Origin: Callorhinus ursinus
Taxonomy: Eukaryota; Chordata; Mammalia; Carnivora; Otariidae
NCBI RefSeq assembly: GCF_003265705.1
Contig: NW_020312904.1
Coordinates: 6,048,940-6,112,939, forward strand
Length of the DNA: 64,000 bases
Reading direction: 5' to 3'
In this document: positions 33,521-45,695 of the stretch, piece by piece
Layout of the letters: every line of letters begins with the position of its first letter
Numbering within the stretch: the first letter of the stretch is position 1
Position numbers and translations under genes: made by a program
The notes under the pieces: model-generated
Databases searched by the model: none
The model's input: only the letters and a program-made list of their open reading frames with translations
Told to the model about the DNA's origin: nothing

Positions 33521-33720
33521 TTTTTTTTTTTAAAGATTTTATTTATTTATTTGACAGAGAGAGACACAGCGAGAGAGGGAACACAAGCAGGGGGAGCGGG
33601 AGAGGGAGAAGCAGGCTTCTCTCAGAGCAGGGAGCCCGACGTGGGGCTCCATCCCAGGACCCTGGGATCATGACCTGAGCCAAAGGCAGATGCTTAACGA
33701 CTGAGCCACCCAGGCGCCCC
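33521..33720 (-). mobile_element. CAN-SINE, first of three in a row
   Basis: Complete reverse copy. TSD aagaatatggactttt at 33507-33522 and aagaatatgaactttt at 33721-33736 (its end overlaps the T-rich start). Confidence 0.95.
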
Positions 33721-33749
33721 AAGAATATGAACTTTTTATTTTTATTTCA

Positions 33750-33943
33750 TTTTTTTTAAGATTTTATTTATTTATTTGACAGAGAGACACAGCGAGAGAG
33801 GGAACACAAGCAGGGGGAGTGGGAGAGGGGGAAGCAGGCTTCCCGCGGAGCAGGGAGCCCGATGTGGGGCTCCATCCCAGGTCCTTGGGATCATGACCTG
33901 AGCCGAAGGCAGACGGTTAACAACTGAACCACCCAGGCACCCC
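33750..33943 (-). mobile_element. CAN-SINE, second of three in a row
   Basis: Reverse copy close to the first in sequence, ending 'ctgaaccacccaggcacccc'. Confidence 0.95.
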
Positions 33944-33947
33944 CTTT

Positions 33948-34108
33948 ATTTTTTTTAAGATTACTTATTTATTAGAGAGAGAGAGTGCACGTACTTCAGC
34001 GGGGGGAGGAGCAGAGGGAGGGAGAGAAGCAGGGTTCGATCCTAGGACCCTGAGACCATGACCTGAGCCAAAGTCAGATGCTTAACTGACTGAGCCACCC
34101 AGGTGCCC
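33948..34108 (-). mobile_element. CAN-SINE, third of three, internally shortened
   Basis: Reverse copy of about 160 bp. The segment normally between 'gagaagcag' and 'gttcgatcc' is missing. Confidence 0.92.
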
Positions 34109-34164
34109 AGAGAACGTGGAGTTTTAAAAACCTTTCAGGAGACAAGATAATGATCCGTACCTAC

Positions 34165-34590
34165 AACTTTAAATTCCGTTTCCTTTGACCCAAGAGGCTC
34201 ATTTCTAAGAACCAGTCCTACAGAAGTAATTAAGGATGTGCTCAAAGATGTGAGTGCTAAGATATTCACCACGGTGTTGTCCGTAAAAGCAGAAAGATGG
34301 AAACCACAGTTCCAGGAGTCAGGACAGGAAATAGGCAAAGTGAAGGATGGAACTGCCATATGAGATTCACTGTTGCCCTGAAAAATTAGGGTACAGAGCT
34401 GTATTTATGGACATGAAATGAGGGCATAGTGTATGCTTTCAAGCAGGTTTATCCCGGTACAATTTACACATCGTCACACGCATACAGTTTGATGAGTTTT
34501 AGGAAATGTGTATGGTAGGGGCCTAGCATGTTTTTAAGTGAAAAATAAAGCAAGGTGTAGAACAGTACGTGTAATAGGATCTCCCTCTGT
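34165..34590 (+). repeat. Ancient L1 3' fragment
   Basis: Diverged L1-like order: 'gacccaagaggctcatttcta', 'aagatgtgagtgctaagata', 'taagtgaaaaataaagcaag', 'gtgtagaacagtacgtgtaa'. Confidence 0.5.
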
Positions 34591-35489
34591 GCGCATGCGG
34601 CTCTGGGTAAACATCGCTCCGTGTCTGCAACCGCCCCGTCTGGCAGGTCCCCGGCAACATGGAAGCATGGGGAAGGGACCGAGAAGAATATATGTCACGT
34701 GCTTTAGTGACCTCACACCATCTTCGGGGCAGAGTAAAGCAGGTGTCCCTGCAGGGTGGTGACTGGACACACACACAACCCCTCGATTGTGGAAATATGG
34801 AGACAATATGCAAAGGCATGAAGCCAGGACTCTAATCACCCATCACCCACGCAGCAGGGAACAGCATTTTGGTGGACTCCGTAGCAAATGGCAGCTCTTC
34901 TCAACTCTTCTGGTTAGGAGGCTGCTGGGCAGGGGAGGGGATGCGGGACGTCTTGGGAAGTGGGAAGCACGTACTGCAGAAACATGGAAATCCCAGAGCC
35001 TGGTGGGTTTGAGCGATGGAGTTGGTTTTCCTTTCACGTTTTTACCATCATGTTCAAGGGCACCTGGAGCATCAGGATGGTTTTCCTTCGTGCCTCGGTC
35101 CTCACACACTGATGGTGCCCTCCCTAAGTTACTGTCATTTACACCTCGGGAGAGTGGGTGGCGTGTGGCTAAGTGCCCACGTTCCTCTGCTTCCAGTATC
35201 CTCCATGGCCAAATGCACCCTGGGCATTCCCAGTGGGACTCACCCGGGGCCCTGAGGGTCTGCCCATAGTCTAGGCTGTGGACGAGGCCCGGGGTTTGGG
35301 GTAAGTGCTGCTCACATGCCCACTCGTTTGGAAGGTAGCCACGAGTGACAATGTGTGTAGTGGGGATCCAGGCCACAGCCCACAGTGGGAGTTGTGTTGA
35401 AATCCAGGCAGCTTCCTGGAGGTGGCCTGCTCTGCTCACCTAGGTCAGGAGAGACTCAGGGAGGAAGGACCGTCCAAGGACTCGGAGCA

Positions 35490-35690
35490 GACATCCCTGG
35501 GTGCAAATCCTGCCTTCCATGCTTATTAGCCCTGCTGCAGTGGGAAGGTCGCCTTTCCTCTCTGGACCTTCATTTTCTCAAGTGTGAAATGGGGCTGTAG
35601 TGGTAGACGTGAAGACGTAAGAGTGATCAGTGCTTGGCAGGGTGCCTGACGTGTGGTGTGTTCTTGGCAAGGGGCAGCTCTTCCCACATA
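35490..35690 (+). repeat. MIR element
   Basis: 'catccctgggtgcaaatcct', 'cttattagccctgctgcagt', 'gaccttcattttctcaagtg', 'tgaaatggggctgtag', then a 'ggcagggtgcctgacgtgtg' block. Confidence 0.65.
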
Positions 35691-35699
35691 TTATGGTTA

Positions 35700-37000
35700 A
35701 GAGGTTGCTGGGGAGGGGAGGCTGGAGGGATGTTTTAAGGGAAAGGAAAGAGCATATTGCAGAAATCTGGAATTCCCAGAGCCCGATGGCTTGAGCAATC
35801 TGGCAGAGGTCAGCCTCTGGAAGTTGTGGGCCTGGGGAGGGGCAGGAGCTGCAGGGGAAGGCCTGGGTGGCTGGGGGTGTGGAGACCTGCTTGGGGCCGA
35901 GGCAGGAAGCCAGGGAAGAGGTGGGGGGTGGTAGGCCTGAGGCAGAGGACAGAGTCTGAGCTGGGCTGTGGTCATGGGGGCTGACATGGGAAGGAGAGAG
36001 GTGTCAGAAAGATGTTCCAAGAGGGGCTCTCCCCCTAATTTCCCAGCCCTCCACCCCCCTCTCCTCTGGACTGTTCCAAGAGCCGCATAACTGCTTTCTT
36101 GTTGCCACACATGCCCCGTGGTTTAGTCTCAAAGGCAGCCAGATCCCCAAGATCTCTTTAAGACATACGGCACACTGGAGCCCTTTCCTCCTCAAAAGCT
36201 CCCAATGGCAGCCCTCCCAGTCAGAGAGACAAATTCTGCCAGGGCCCTTAAGGCTCCCTATGACCTGGTCTCCTCATTATCTCTCTGACTTCCTCTCCTG
36301 GTACCTTCTTCCTCCCACTTTACTTACTCGGCTATTCCAGCAACACCTCAGGCACACATGCCCCAGGACCTTTGCACTCACCGATTTCCCTCCTGGGACA
36401 CACTTCCCCCAGCTAGCCCTAGGACTGGTCCTCTCACTTTCTTCAGCTCTCTGCACAAATGTCAACTTTTCAGAGAGGCCATCCTTACTGGTCTGTGTGA
36501 AGTAGCACCCCCACCCCTGGGCCTCCCAGTCCAAGCTCCTGGCTGCATTTTTCCACATAGCACATTGTCATCCACCTGATGTATTTCTTTACGTATTAAT
36601 TTTCTCCCACTAGAATTTCAGCTCCAGGAAGCAAAAGAAGATCGGCTTTGTTCACTGCTGTCTATTTCCAGATCTTGGAGGGGGGCATGGCACATAATGG
36701 GTGTTCAAGCATTTGTTGAATGAACGATCAGGGGACTGTGTGTGATGCCTAGGACTTGATGGGTTTCTCTCCAAGATTTTTGTAATCAGGTTGTAATCAG
36801 GAACTCTCTTATCTGTGAATTGTCATCCTTCTGGCCTTATTATCTGACTGTGGCTCTTGGCCTGGCACCAAGGGGCAGGTAGCCCTGAAATACCCTGTCT
36901 GGAGAGGTCAGCGAGGGCCACCTCTGATGGAATGAACAGAACTAGTGCCGGAGAAACTAGATTTGGAAGGTCTTTCTAGAACGGTCCTTAGAGATTGTCT
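35700..37000. other. Intronic stretch without recognised features
   Basis: No gene. A T-rich segment near 36240-36560 reads like the reverse of a diverged interspersed repeat ('ctcctggtaccttc', 'ccccaggacctttgcact') that I cannot name. Confidence 0.4.
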
Positions 37001-37009
37001 TTTCCAAGC

Positions 37010-37100
37010 TCTTTATTTTACAGATGAAGAGATTGAGGCTCAGAACTGACGAGAGAGAGGTCAGACACCAAGATCACAGAGCAGGTGTGTAGGAGGTGGC
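37010..37100 (-). repeat. MIR core fragment
   Basis: 'tttattttacagatgaagag' and 'gattgaggctcagaactgac', then 'agatcacagagcagg'. Confidence 0.5.
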
Positions 37101-37684
37101 GGCCAGGTCCCTTGCTCAGGCCATATGCAGTTAGCAAGGACCGTTCAGACTAAGCATTCCCAGTATGGTCAGTGCCGTGTGTGCCTATCGTGCAGGGCAG
37201 GGTTGGTGCTCTCGTGTGTTGCCAATTAATCTGTAATCTGTAATACAGTAAAAAAGGAAAAAGTGAAGCAAGCTGGGAACTTTTGTTGCAAAGAGAGTGA
37301 ACTCAGGACTCTTTAACTCAGGCTGGACCTTATAAAAACCTTTTCTGTGGGCATTTCATTTGCCAGCCATGATCTTATCTGATGAAGATTTCTCGCTGCT
37401 ACCTGTGCCTGTGTGATTGCTGGGCACAGCAAATGACCAGCACAGAAATCTCCTCCATACCCAACCATCCCGGTAAGCGTGTGTGTGCACATGCCAAAGA
37501 CAGCAAATGTGTAGGAGTCCGGATTCATGGTAGCTTGTGCTGCCTGAACTGCACATAAAGCTCAGGGGGGTTGACTACACCCTGCTCCTGAGAAGCCAAC
37601 CCCAGGCAGCCTGGTCCTCAGTCCCTCCTCCAGTGCAGAGCTGGAGTGACCCTGGCAGGGAGCGATGGCCTCAGGGAAAGAGGA

Positions 37685-37870
37685 GAGGTCTGCGACTTGG
37701 GGGCAGATTTACCTGCGTGCAAATCCTGTCTCCTGTGCTTACTAGTCCTGCAGCTTGGGGAAGGTCACCTTTCCTCTCAGGGGGCCAGGAAAGAGTCGGG
37801 TATTTCAATATGAAAAGTCAAAGGTATGTGACCTTGTTTTGTACCCTCAGATGGTGAGGCGGGACATGTC
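37685..37870 (+). repeat. MIR fragment
   Basis: 'gcgtgcaaatcctgtctcct', 'cttactagtcctgcagcttg', 'aaggtcacctttcctctcag'. Confidence 0.6.
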
Positions 37871-37984
37871 AATTACACTTCCTAACCGTTGTAATCAGCA
37901 CCCGCCTGTGGTTTGCAGTTTGCAAATGGCATTCTCCTGGGTTAGTTACCCTATCTGATCTTGGCTTTGTGGGCAGTTTAGGGA

Positions 37985-38110
37985 TAATTTACTCATTTGT
38001 TCAGAAAATATACATTGGGCCTCTGCTATGTGCAAGGGCCTGTGCTGGCCGCAAGGGATGCAACAATGAGTAAAACAGCCTTCATCCCTGCCCACTGAGA
38101 GCCGATGTTT
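37985..38110 (+). repeat. L2-type fragment
   Basis: 'tttactcatttgttcagaaa', 'tgggcctctgctatgtgc', 'gggatgcaacaatgagtaaa' follow the same order as the repeat at 26.8 kb. Confidence 0.5.
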
Positions 38111-38299
38111 ACACGGTATCAGTGTGTTTTTGTGTATTTAATCAGTCCCTTCAAAAAAGACCTTGGGTTGTTTTCATTCGGTGGCAATTGAAAACAACCT
38201 GTGACCTGTACGAATGACACTTATCTACAGATAAATTCACAGTGGTGTTACATGGTGAGAGGGTAAGCGGTTGTGTAATTTTGATAGACGTTCACTTGC

Positions 38300-39447
38300 C
38301 CTCCACCACTGGAGTCGAACCATTTAGCATGCCTAGCAGCCCTGCGCAGGGTGCCTGTCCCCTCACAGCCTGGCCAGGAGAATGTGCTGTCCAAGTTTTG
38401 GATTTTTGCCAATCGGACAGATGGGGGGTGCCATACTGAGTGTTTCGATGTGCATTTCTCTTACTGACAAAAAGATCCTCACTCTTGCTTACATATTAAG
38501 GGGCATGTTTTGCATGTGTATGAACTGGCTTTGGCCCCTTTTCTTTTGTGTCATTGGTTGTCTTCTTGATTCCTGGGAGCCCTTTAGAGGTTCGGAAAAA
38601 TCGGACCTTTGGGATCCGAGCCGGACAAAACTTGCCCCAAGTTGTCCCTTCCATTTTGGCTTTGCTGTTGGGATTTTGGGGGAGGACATTGGAGCAGTCA
38701 GGCTTTTTCAAGGAGTCAAAAGTACTCTTCTTTTATGGCTTCTGGACGGATTTCGTACATAATTAAGAAAACTTTCCCAACTCTGAGGTTATAAAGGAAT
38801 CCGCCGTGTTTTGTTCTAAATGTTTATGGGGTTTATTATTTTACATTTGGAGTTTATCCTGGGGCATGTTCTGACATGTGAACCCAGCCTCTATTCCAGT
38901 TGCCCAACACCTTAGAAGACTGATTTTACTGGGGCGCCTGGGTGGCTCAGGCGTTCAGCGTCTGCCTTCAGCTCAGGTCATGGTCCCAGGGTCCTGGGAT
39001 CGAGCCCCGCATCGGGCTCCCTGCTTGGCGGGAAGCCTGCTTCTCCCTCTCCCACTCCCCCTGCTTGTGTTCCTGCTCTCGCTGTCCCTCTCTCTGTCAA
39101 ATAAATAAATAAAATCTTTAAAAACAACAAAAAAAGAAGACCAATTTTACTTTACTAACTGGGGATCCTGCCTTCATTGGCCATGCAGGGACTTTATGAT
39201 CGCTGTGATACTTTTAGTCCCATTGCCCTGTTTGTTCAGCCGCTAGGACTGCATTGTTTTTGTTTTCTGGTTTTTGTGTTTTCCAAAGGCTGCATTGTTT
39301 TAAGTATCAACTTCATAGGATGTTTTAATATCTGAAGAACTTCCAGTCCTTCCTCTTTTTTCCCTCCTTGTCGGAGTTTTCCTATAGGTCTTCGCTTGTT
39401 TATTTTGGCATATGAACTTCAGAATCAATTTGTCAAATTCCAAAATC
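38300..39447 (-). repeat. Ancient L1, reverse, with a SINE insertion
   Basis: Antisense old L1: 'gatgtgcatttctcttactgac', 'gtcttcttgattcctgggag', and after the SINE 'cagaatcaatttgtcaaatt'. Highly diverged. Confidence 0.6.
38931..39134 (+). mobile_element. CAN-SINE
   Basis: Complete forward copy. TSD agaagactgattttact at 38914-38930 and agaagaccaattttact at 39135-39151. Confidence 0.95.
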
Positions 39448-39926
39448 ACATATGTATTTTTGCTTTTGTTTCCTTTGCCAGAGAAGACGTATCGAGAAAT
39501 AATGTTTCTACAGCTGAGGTCAAAGAAAGGACTGCCTGTGCTCTGTCCTAGGAATTTTATGGCTCCATGTCTAACAGCTCGGTCTTTAATCCATTTTGAG
39601 TTTATTTTTGCGTATGGTGTAAGAAAGTGGTCCAGTTTCATTCTTTTGCATGTAGCTGTCCAGGTTTCCCTAGACAAGAAAAGAGATTCTTTTCCCCATT
39701 GCATACTCTTGCCTCCTTTGTTGGAGATTAATCGACGGTATAAGCATGGGTTTGTTTCTGGACTGGTCTGCTCCATTGATTTATGTGTCTGTTTCATGTC
39801 AGTTTCCATAATGTTTTGATGACAACAGCTTTGTTGTATTTCTTGAAATCTGGGATTGTGGTACCGCCAAATTTGTTCTTCTTTCTCAAGATTGCTTTGG
39901 CTATTCGGGGTCTTTGGTGGTTCCAT

Positions 39927-40127
39927 GCACATTTTTAAAAACATTTTATTTATTTATTTGTCAGGGAGAGAGGGAGAGAAGGCACAAGCAAGGGAGAGCG
40001 ACGGGCAGAAGGAGAAGCAGGCGCCCCGCTGAGCAGGAACCCCGATGCGGGACTCGATCCCAGGACCCTGAGATCAAGACCGGAGCCGAAGGCAGACGCT
40101 TAACTGACTGAGCCACCCAGGCATCCC
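39927..40127 (-). mobile_element. CAN-SINE in L1
   Basis: Reverse copy; TSD ggttccat at 39919-39926 and 40128-40135, taken from L1 sequence. Confidence 0.93.
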
Positions 40128-41213
40128 GGTTCCATACTCCTTTTAATACTGTTTGTTCTAGGTCTGTGAAAAATGCTATTGGTATTTTGATAAGGATTGC
40201 ATTAAATATGTAAGTTGCTTTGGGTAGTATGGATGTTTGAACAGTATTGGTCCTTCCAGTCCATGAGCATGGAATATCTTTCCATTTGTGTCATCTTTCA
40301 TTTTTTTCATCAATATTTTATAATCTTCAGAGTACCAGTCTTTTACCTCCTTGGTTAAGTTTACTCCTAGGTATTTTATTCCTTTTGGTGCAATTGTAAA
40401 TGAGATTGTTTTAATGCCTCTTTCTGCTACTTCATTATTAGTGTGTACAAATGCAACAGATTTCTGTATATTAATTTCTGTATAGCCTGTGACTTTACTG
40501 AATTCATTTATTAGTTCTAGTAGTTTTTTGGTGGAATCTTTAGGGTTTTCTATATATAGTCTCATGTCATCTGCAAATAGAGTTTTGCTTCGTTCCTTAC
40601 CCGTTTGGATGCCTTTTATTTCTTTTTCTTTTCTGATTGTTGTGGCTACGACTTCCAGTACCATGTTGAATGAAGGTGGTGAGAGTGGACATCCTTATCT
40701 TGTTCCTGATTGTAGAAGAAAAGCTGTCAGTTTTCCCCATTGAGTATGATGTCAGCTGTGGGTTTTTCATAATGGACTTTATTATGTTGAGATCTATTCC
40801 CTCTAAACCTATTTTGTTGAGAGTTTTTATCATGAATGGATGTTGTACTTTGTCAAATGCTTTTTCTGCATCTATTGAGATGATCATATGGTTTTTGTCC
40901 TTTCTCTTGTTAGTATGATGTCTCATGTTGATTAATTTGTGAATACTGACCACCCTTGCATCCTGGGAATAAATCCCACTTGATTGTGGTGAATTATTTT
41001 TTCCCTGTCACACCCCCCACAATGATTTTTTTAAATAGATTGTTAGATTTGGTTTGCTAATATTCTGTTGAGAATTATTGCACCTATGTTCATCACACAC
41101 ATGTTGTGGCATCTTTATCTGCTTTTGGTATCAGGGTAACGCTGACCTCATAGAATCAATTTGGAAGCTTTCCTTCTTCTGTTTTTTGGAATAGTTTAAG
41201 AAGAATGGGTATT

Positions 41214-41390
41214 GGGGTGCCTGGGTGGCTCAGTTGGTTAGGCGTCTGTCTTTGGCTCGGGTCATGATCCCAGAGTCCTGGGATCAAGCCCCACACTGGG
41301 CTCCCTGTTCAGGGGGGTCTGCTTCTCCCTCCCCCTCTGTGCTCTCTCTTTCTCTCTGAAGTAAATACATTTTTTTAAATCTTAAAGAAG
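41214..41390 (+). mobile_element. CAN-SINE in L1
   Basis: Diverged forward copy. TSD aagaagaatgggtatt at 41198-41213 and aagaagaatagatatt at 41391-41406. Confidence 0.94.
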
Positions 41391-41792
41391 AAGAAGAATA
41401 GATATTAACTCTTCTTTAAATATTTGGTAGAATTTGCCTGTGAAGCCATCTGGTCCTAGACTTCTGTTTTTTGAGGGTTTTTTGATTACTGATTCAATTT
41501 CATTACTGGTAATCTGTCTTTTCAAATTTTCTATTTCTTCCTGATTCAATTTTGGAAGGTTATATGTTTCTAGGAATTTGTCCATTTCTTCTAGGTTGTC
41601 CAATTTGTTGGCATATAATTTTCCATGGTGTTCTCATATAATCCTTTGTATTTCTGTGGTATCAATCATTTTCTCCCCCTTCATTTCTGATTTTATTTAT
41701 TTGAGTCCTCTCTCTTTTTTTCTTGATGAATCTAGCTAAAAGTTTGTCAATTTTGTTTTCAATGTTTCATCAGCTCTTAAGAAGAAAGTCTA

Positions 41793-41990
41793 GGGGCGCC
41801 TGGGTGGCTCAGTCATTAAGTGTCTGCCTTTGGCTCTGGTCATGATCCCAAGGTCCTGGGATCGAGCCCCGCATCGGGCTCCCTGCTCGGCGGGAAGCCT
41901 GCTTCTCCCTCTCCCACTCCCCGTTCTTGTGTTCCCTCCCTCGCTCTCTCTCTCTCTGTCAAATAAAATAAATAAAAATCTAAAAAAAGT
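41793..41990 (+). mobile_element. CAN-SINE at the edge of the L1
   Basis: Complete forward copy, close to consensus. No clear target duplication; the L1 ORF2 match ends just to its left. Confidence 0.93.
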
Positions 41991-41999
41991 AAAAAATAG

Positions 42000-43215
42000 G
42001 GTAGAGTTGGGTTTTGCTTGGGATCTAAATCAAAAATCTTTTACTTCGTAAAGATAAGTGACTTAAGCCTATTTGTATATATTGATATCACAGGTGTCTT
42101 TGGTCTTTCCGTCGTATTGTGTGTATGTACCGAGATGTGTCTTCGCACACGTGGGAGGGCTATATTCTTTATTCTTTCACTGTGTTTAAGAAAAAAAAGA
42201 AAGTCCCTCTGATATTTGGGAAAGCTTGTATTTTTGTTCTGGTGGCTACATTTATATTTACACCTTTATATAATACTCTTAGTTTCTTCTTTCTTTAGAC
42301 AGTATTGTTTCTCTTCTATGAACAATAAACTTAACTTGTTTCCCTTTCTCTTGCCACTGCCCCATTTCAGCTGACACTGTACTGAGTGATAAGTCATATC
42401 TTCTTTCTGCCCTAATCGCCCCAGCAGGTCTTGGTCAGGTGGTCCTCACGACAGTTGCCATTGCCTAGTTAGGCACGCGAAAACCTGAAGCAGTATCAGC
42501 AGCTTGGGAGAGCATTCTGGAGACAAGTGAAGCACTTTTGAGAAATGCTGCGTGGCCCACACGTGATGCTACAGGAGGTGACCCTGTGTGGGAAAACCCT
42601 TGAGATTGAGAGGCGCATGCTCTTCCGACCAGGTGCCCCTTGGTTAGGTGATTTTAAAAATCTGACTAAACCATTTTTTTTCCAAGACAAAAATTCTGCG
42701 TGATAAGAAAGCAGAGTGACATTGTTTCATTGGCAGCACTTTAAGTTTTTTTAGTGGGCACATCACATAGTGATGCATCTTACTAGATTCAGTAAAATAG
42801 GGCAGTGTTATCCTTCTTATTGCTGCCTTTGTACTTTAAATATGCTTAAACTTCTACTGTTGGATTTTTAGCTCTTACCTCTTGCCATTAAAGATGAGGT
42901 AAGCACAGAGCTCGTTCCACTTTCAACCTCCTTTCCCCTTGCCTACCAAGTTTTGGGTAGTTGTATCGTTTCCATGTTGTCTGGCTAGATAACATTTTCA
43001 TTCCATCTGTCATCTTTATTCCTACCCTTTCATGGGGGAATATATTCAGCCCTCTTATTACAGTTGAATATATTCAGCTGAATATATTCAGTCCTCTTAT
43101 TACAGTTCTTTCAAGCACCACTTGGTTGAATGAAGTTGATTCCTCGGTTTTCCTCAGAGGAGCAATCTTGCCGAAGTCATACTTCAAAGCTGTTGGCGTG
43201 TAATCTTTATATGTA
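42000..43215 (-). repeat. Diverged L1M/HAL1-like sequence
   Basis: 'gataagtgacttaagccta', 'ggtggctacatttatattta', 'caataaacttaacttgtttc' resemble the antisense of old L1. Contains the local duplication at 43038-43107. Confidence 0.4.
43038..43107. repeat. Local duplication of a 28-bp unit
   Basis: gaatatattcagccctcttattacagtt-type unit at 43038-43065 and 43080-43107 (two copies differing by one base), with a 14-bp half copy (gaatatattcagct) between them. Confidence 0.93.
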
Positions 43216-43394
43216 TTTCTTTTTTTAAAAAGATTCTGTGTATTCATTTGAGAGAGAACAAGCCAGAGAGAGGGGCAGAATAAGAGGGAGAAGCAGACTC
43301 CCCGAGCCCGATGCAGTGCTCGATCCCAGGACCCCAGGATCATGACCTGAGCTGAAGGCAGAAGCTTAACCAGTTGAGCCACCCAGGTGCCCTA
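43216..43394 (-). mobile_element. CAN-SINE
   Basis: Reverse copy missing part of the B-box-proximal region. TSD taatctttatatgta at 43201-43215 and taatctttatattta at 43395-43409. Confidence 0.93.
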
Positions 43395-44195
43395 TAATCT
43401 TTATATTTAAAGAACAACATGGCTCTAGGTTAATCTTTGGCTCCAACTTTCTTTCCCTGATGACCCTGTAGGTGTTGCCCCACTATCTTCTCTCTTTAAA
43501 TGCTGCTGTGGAGAAATCAGATAGCAGCCTGATTCTCCGTCCTTCGTTGATGGCTTGGGCTTTGCATGTAGCTATCCAAAGATTTATCATGGTACCTTTA
43601 AAGCCCAGTGATTTTACCGTCCTGTGTCTTGGGACTTACCATTCTGGGTCACTGTTCTCTAGTACATGGTGTGCCTTTTCAATTCATGAAATCGGGTCTT
43701 CCCCTATTTTGGGAAGGTTTTCCTAAATTATAACTGCAGAGCTTTATTCTATTCATTCGTTTCCGTTTCTTCTTTAGGAGGCCGGTTGTACATGTGTTGG
43801 GCCTCCTCTGCAATCTGTTCCATTTTGGTTTTTTGGTTCTTTGAATATCTCTTTGAGTATTTCTGCTGGATTTTGTTGACTTTTTCTTACTTTAATTTTT
43901 ATATCTCTTCCTGTACTTTGTCTGGAGTCTGTTCTCCTGTGTATTGCTTGTCGTTCAGTCTTTGTTTCTGAAGTAGCCTTGTATTTTCCTTCTAGTTCTT
44001 TCCTGAGGTCTGTCAGTTCTCACATCACGTGTCACCCTCATGTCTTGCTGTCACTTTGCCTGACCATTTCTTCTTCTGCTCTTGTATTTTTGCTTTTTGG
44101 TCCGCCTTCATAACTGGAATTACTTTTTAAAGTTGTTTTTTTTTTTAATTCATGCTGTAATTTTGTATTAGGATTTTTATCTGTTTTATGGAAAT
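43395..44195 (-). repeat. Diverged HAL1/L1M ORF1-like sequence
   Basis: 'taggaggccggttgtacatg', 'tgggcctcctctgcaatctg', 'tcttcctgtactttgtctgg' read like antisense of the old HAL1/L1M first ORF. Assignment tentative. Confidence 0.4.
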
Positions 44196-44389
44196 TTTTT
44201 TTTTTAAAGATTTTATTTATTTGACTGAGAGAGACACAGCAAGAGAGGGAACACAAGCAGGGGGAGTGGGAGAGGGAGAAGCAGGCTCCCCGCTGATCAG
44301 GGAGCCTGATGTGGGGCTCGATCCCAAGACCCTGGGATCCTGACCTGAGCCGAAGGCAGACGCCTAACGAGTGAGGCACCCAGGCGCCC
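44196..44389 (-). mobile_element. CAN-SINE
   Basis: Reverse copy; TSD ctgttttatggaaat at 44181-44195 and ctgttttatgggaat at 44390-44404. Confidence 0.95.
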
Positions 44390-44665
44390 CTGTTTTATGG
44401 GAATATTTTTTGTGGTGAATTTTCCTTATACATAAGAGGACATTAGTATTCCTTTTCCTTTTCATTCTTGGAGCATCTTTGTATGGACACTATTTTTTTT
44501 ATTCCTTTAACTGTTTTTTTTTTTTAAATATTCAAATTGGTTGAATTTTCCTGGATCAGCACTTAATAGGAGGTTTTGGTGGAAATTGGGAGAGAGGCCA
44601 GGGTAGTTCTCTCTGTTTCTCTGTTTTTATGGAAAAGGATTATTCCTTTAAAATACAACCTTTCT

Positions 44666-44869
44666 TGGGGTGCCTGGATGGCACAGTTGGTTAAGTGTCT
44701 GACTCTTGGTTTCAGGTCAGGTCCTGAGCTTGAGCCCTGTGTTGGGCTCTGGACTTAGCATGGAGTTGACTTGGGATTTTCTCTCCCTCTCCCTGCCCCT
44801 CCTGCTGTGCGTTTTCTTTATCTCTCTCTCAAATAAATAAATCTTTTAAAAAATAATAAAAAATAAAAT
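44666..44869 (+). mobile_element. CAN-SINE, older variant
   Basis: Forward copy with 'gactcttggtttcagg' variant. TSD aaaatacaacctttct at 44650-44665 and aaaatatgacccttct at 44870-44885. Confidence 0.92.
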
Positions 44870-44885
44870 AAAATATGACCCTTCT

Positions 44886-45646
44886 CTGGATCCACTGCCC
44901 TTTTGCCTCACAGAACTCAGCTGGCTTAAAGGGGCCACCTGCCTCTAAACTTGAACTCTCCTGGTTCATTCAGGCTACAGCTCACTCTCTGACTTACTCA
45001 TCTTCCTTTTAGAAGCAGTGATTTCTGCAGTCTTCCACTTCTGGGCCCCTCTGCACCCTGTTCCTCCCCAGCTCACTGCTGTATCTGCTGGACTCAGGTG
45101 CTTTGGGCCTCACTTACATGTGAGTTGGGGTTTATGGGTTTCTCATGCCCCTAGTTTCACTAAAGCTGTAGCTTGTGGTTTATTTTCTCTTTCCCCTGTT
45201 GCTCTATATGACATCAGCAGAGGAGGAAAGATTCAGAACCAAGAATCTGCCCTATTCCTATTGGAAAAACAAGTCTCTAGCTCCCTTATTTTGTTGGTAA
45301 TATCTCCCAAAGAGCAAGCCACTGCCTTCCTGGTTTCTGGCTTTAGAACATCTTACAGACTTTGGAGAAGAAACATTTTATAACCTCTGCTCTGAAAACA
45401 TCCATTTTTACAAGGATCACCTTCTAGTAACTGTAACTCCTACTTCTTGAATAGAAATATTTATTTATTCCCTGAAAGATGGGAGGGGGTGCGGGGGCAG
45501 GACAGCAGACCCTTCAGGAAGGATTTTCAAGCTCTAGGTATTGATTCTTCCCACCAAGGAGGGTCTGAGTTCCTGATCCTGTTCTGTCTCCAGAAGTATC
45601 CCTGCTTTCAACTTGGTAGACTCTTCCCTCATCTCTGTCTCTCTTT

Positions 45647-45695
<49 letters not shown>

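Larger units (their letters stand above)
39448..41789 (-). pseudogene. L1 ORF2 (reverse transcriptase) remnant, 5'- and 3'-truncated
   Basis: Antisense ORF2 covering the linker and reverse-transcriptase region, in order from right to left. Residual open frames still show the palm motifs: an [12 protein letters not shown] block (within 40597-40953, minus) and an FADDM catalytic block (within 40176-40664, minus). A third frame at 41382-41603 has the linker SLGPDGFTG block. It has no endonuclease domain and no 3' UTR. Stops, frameshifts and two SINEs break it, and a third SINE adjoins its right edge. Inert remnant. Confidence 0.92.

Noticed and set aside
39448..41789. Active L1 reverse transcriptase
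   Set aside because: FADD and IDAEKAFD motifs survive, but the frame is broken by stops, shifts and SINE insertions, and the endonuclease domain and 3' UTR are absent.
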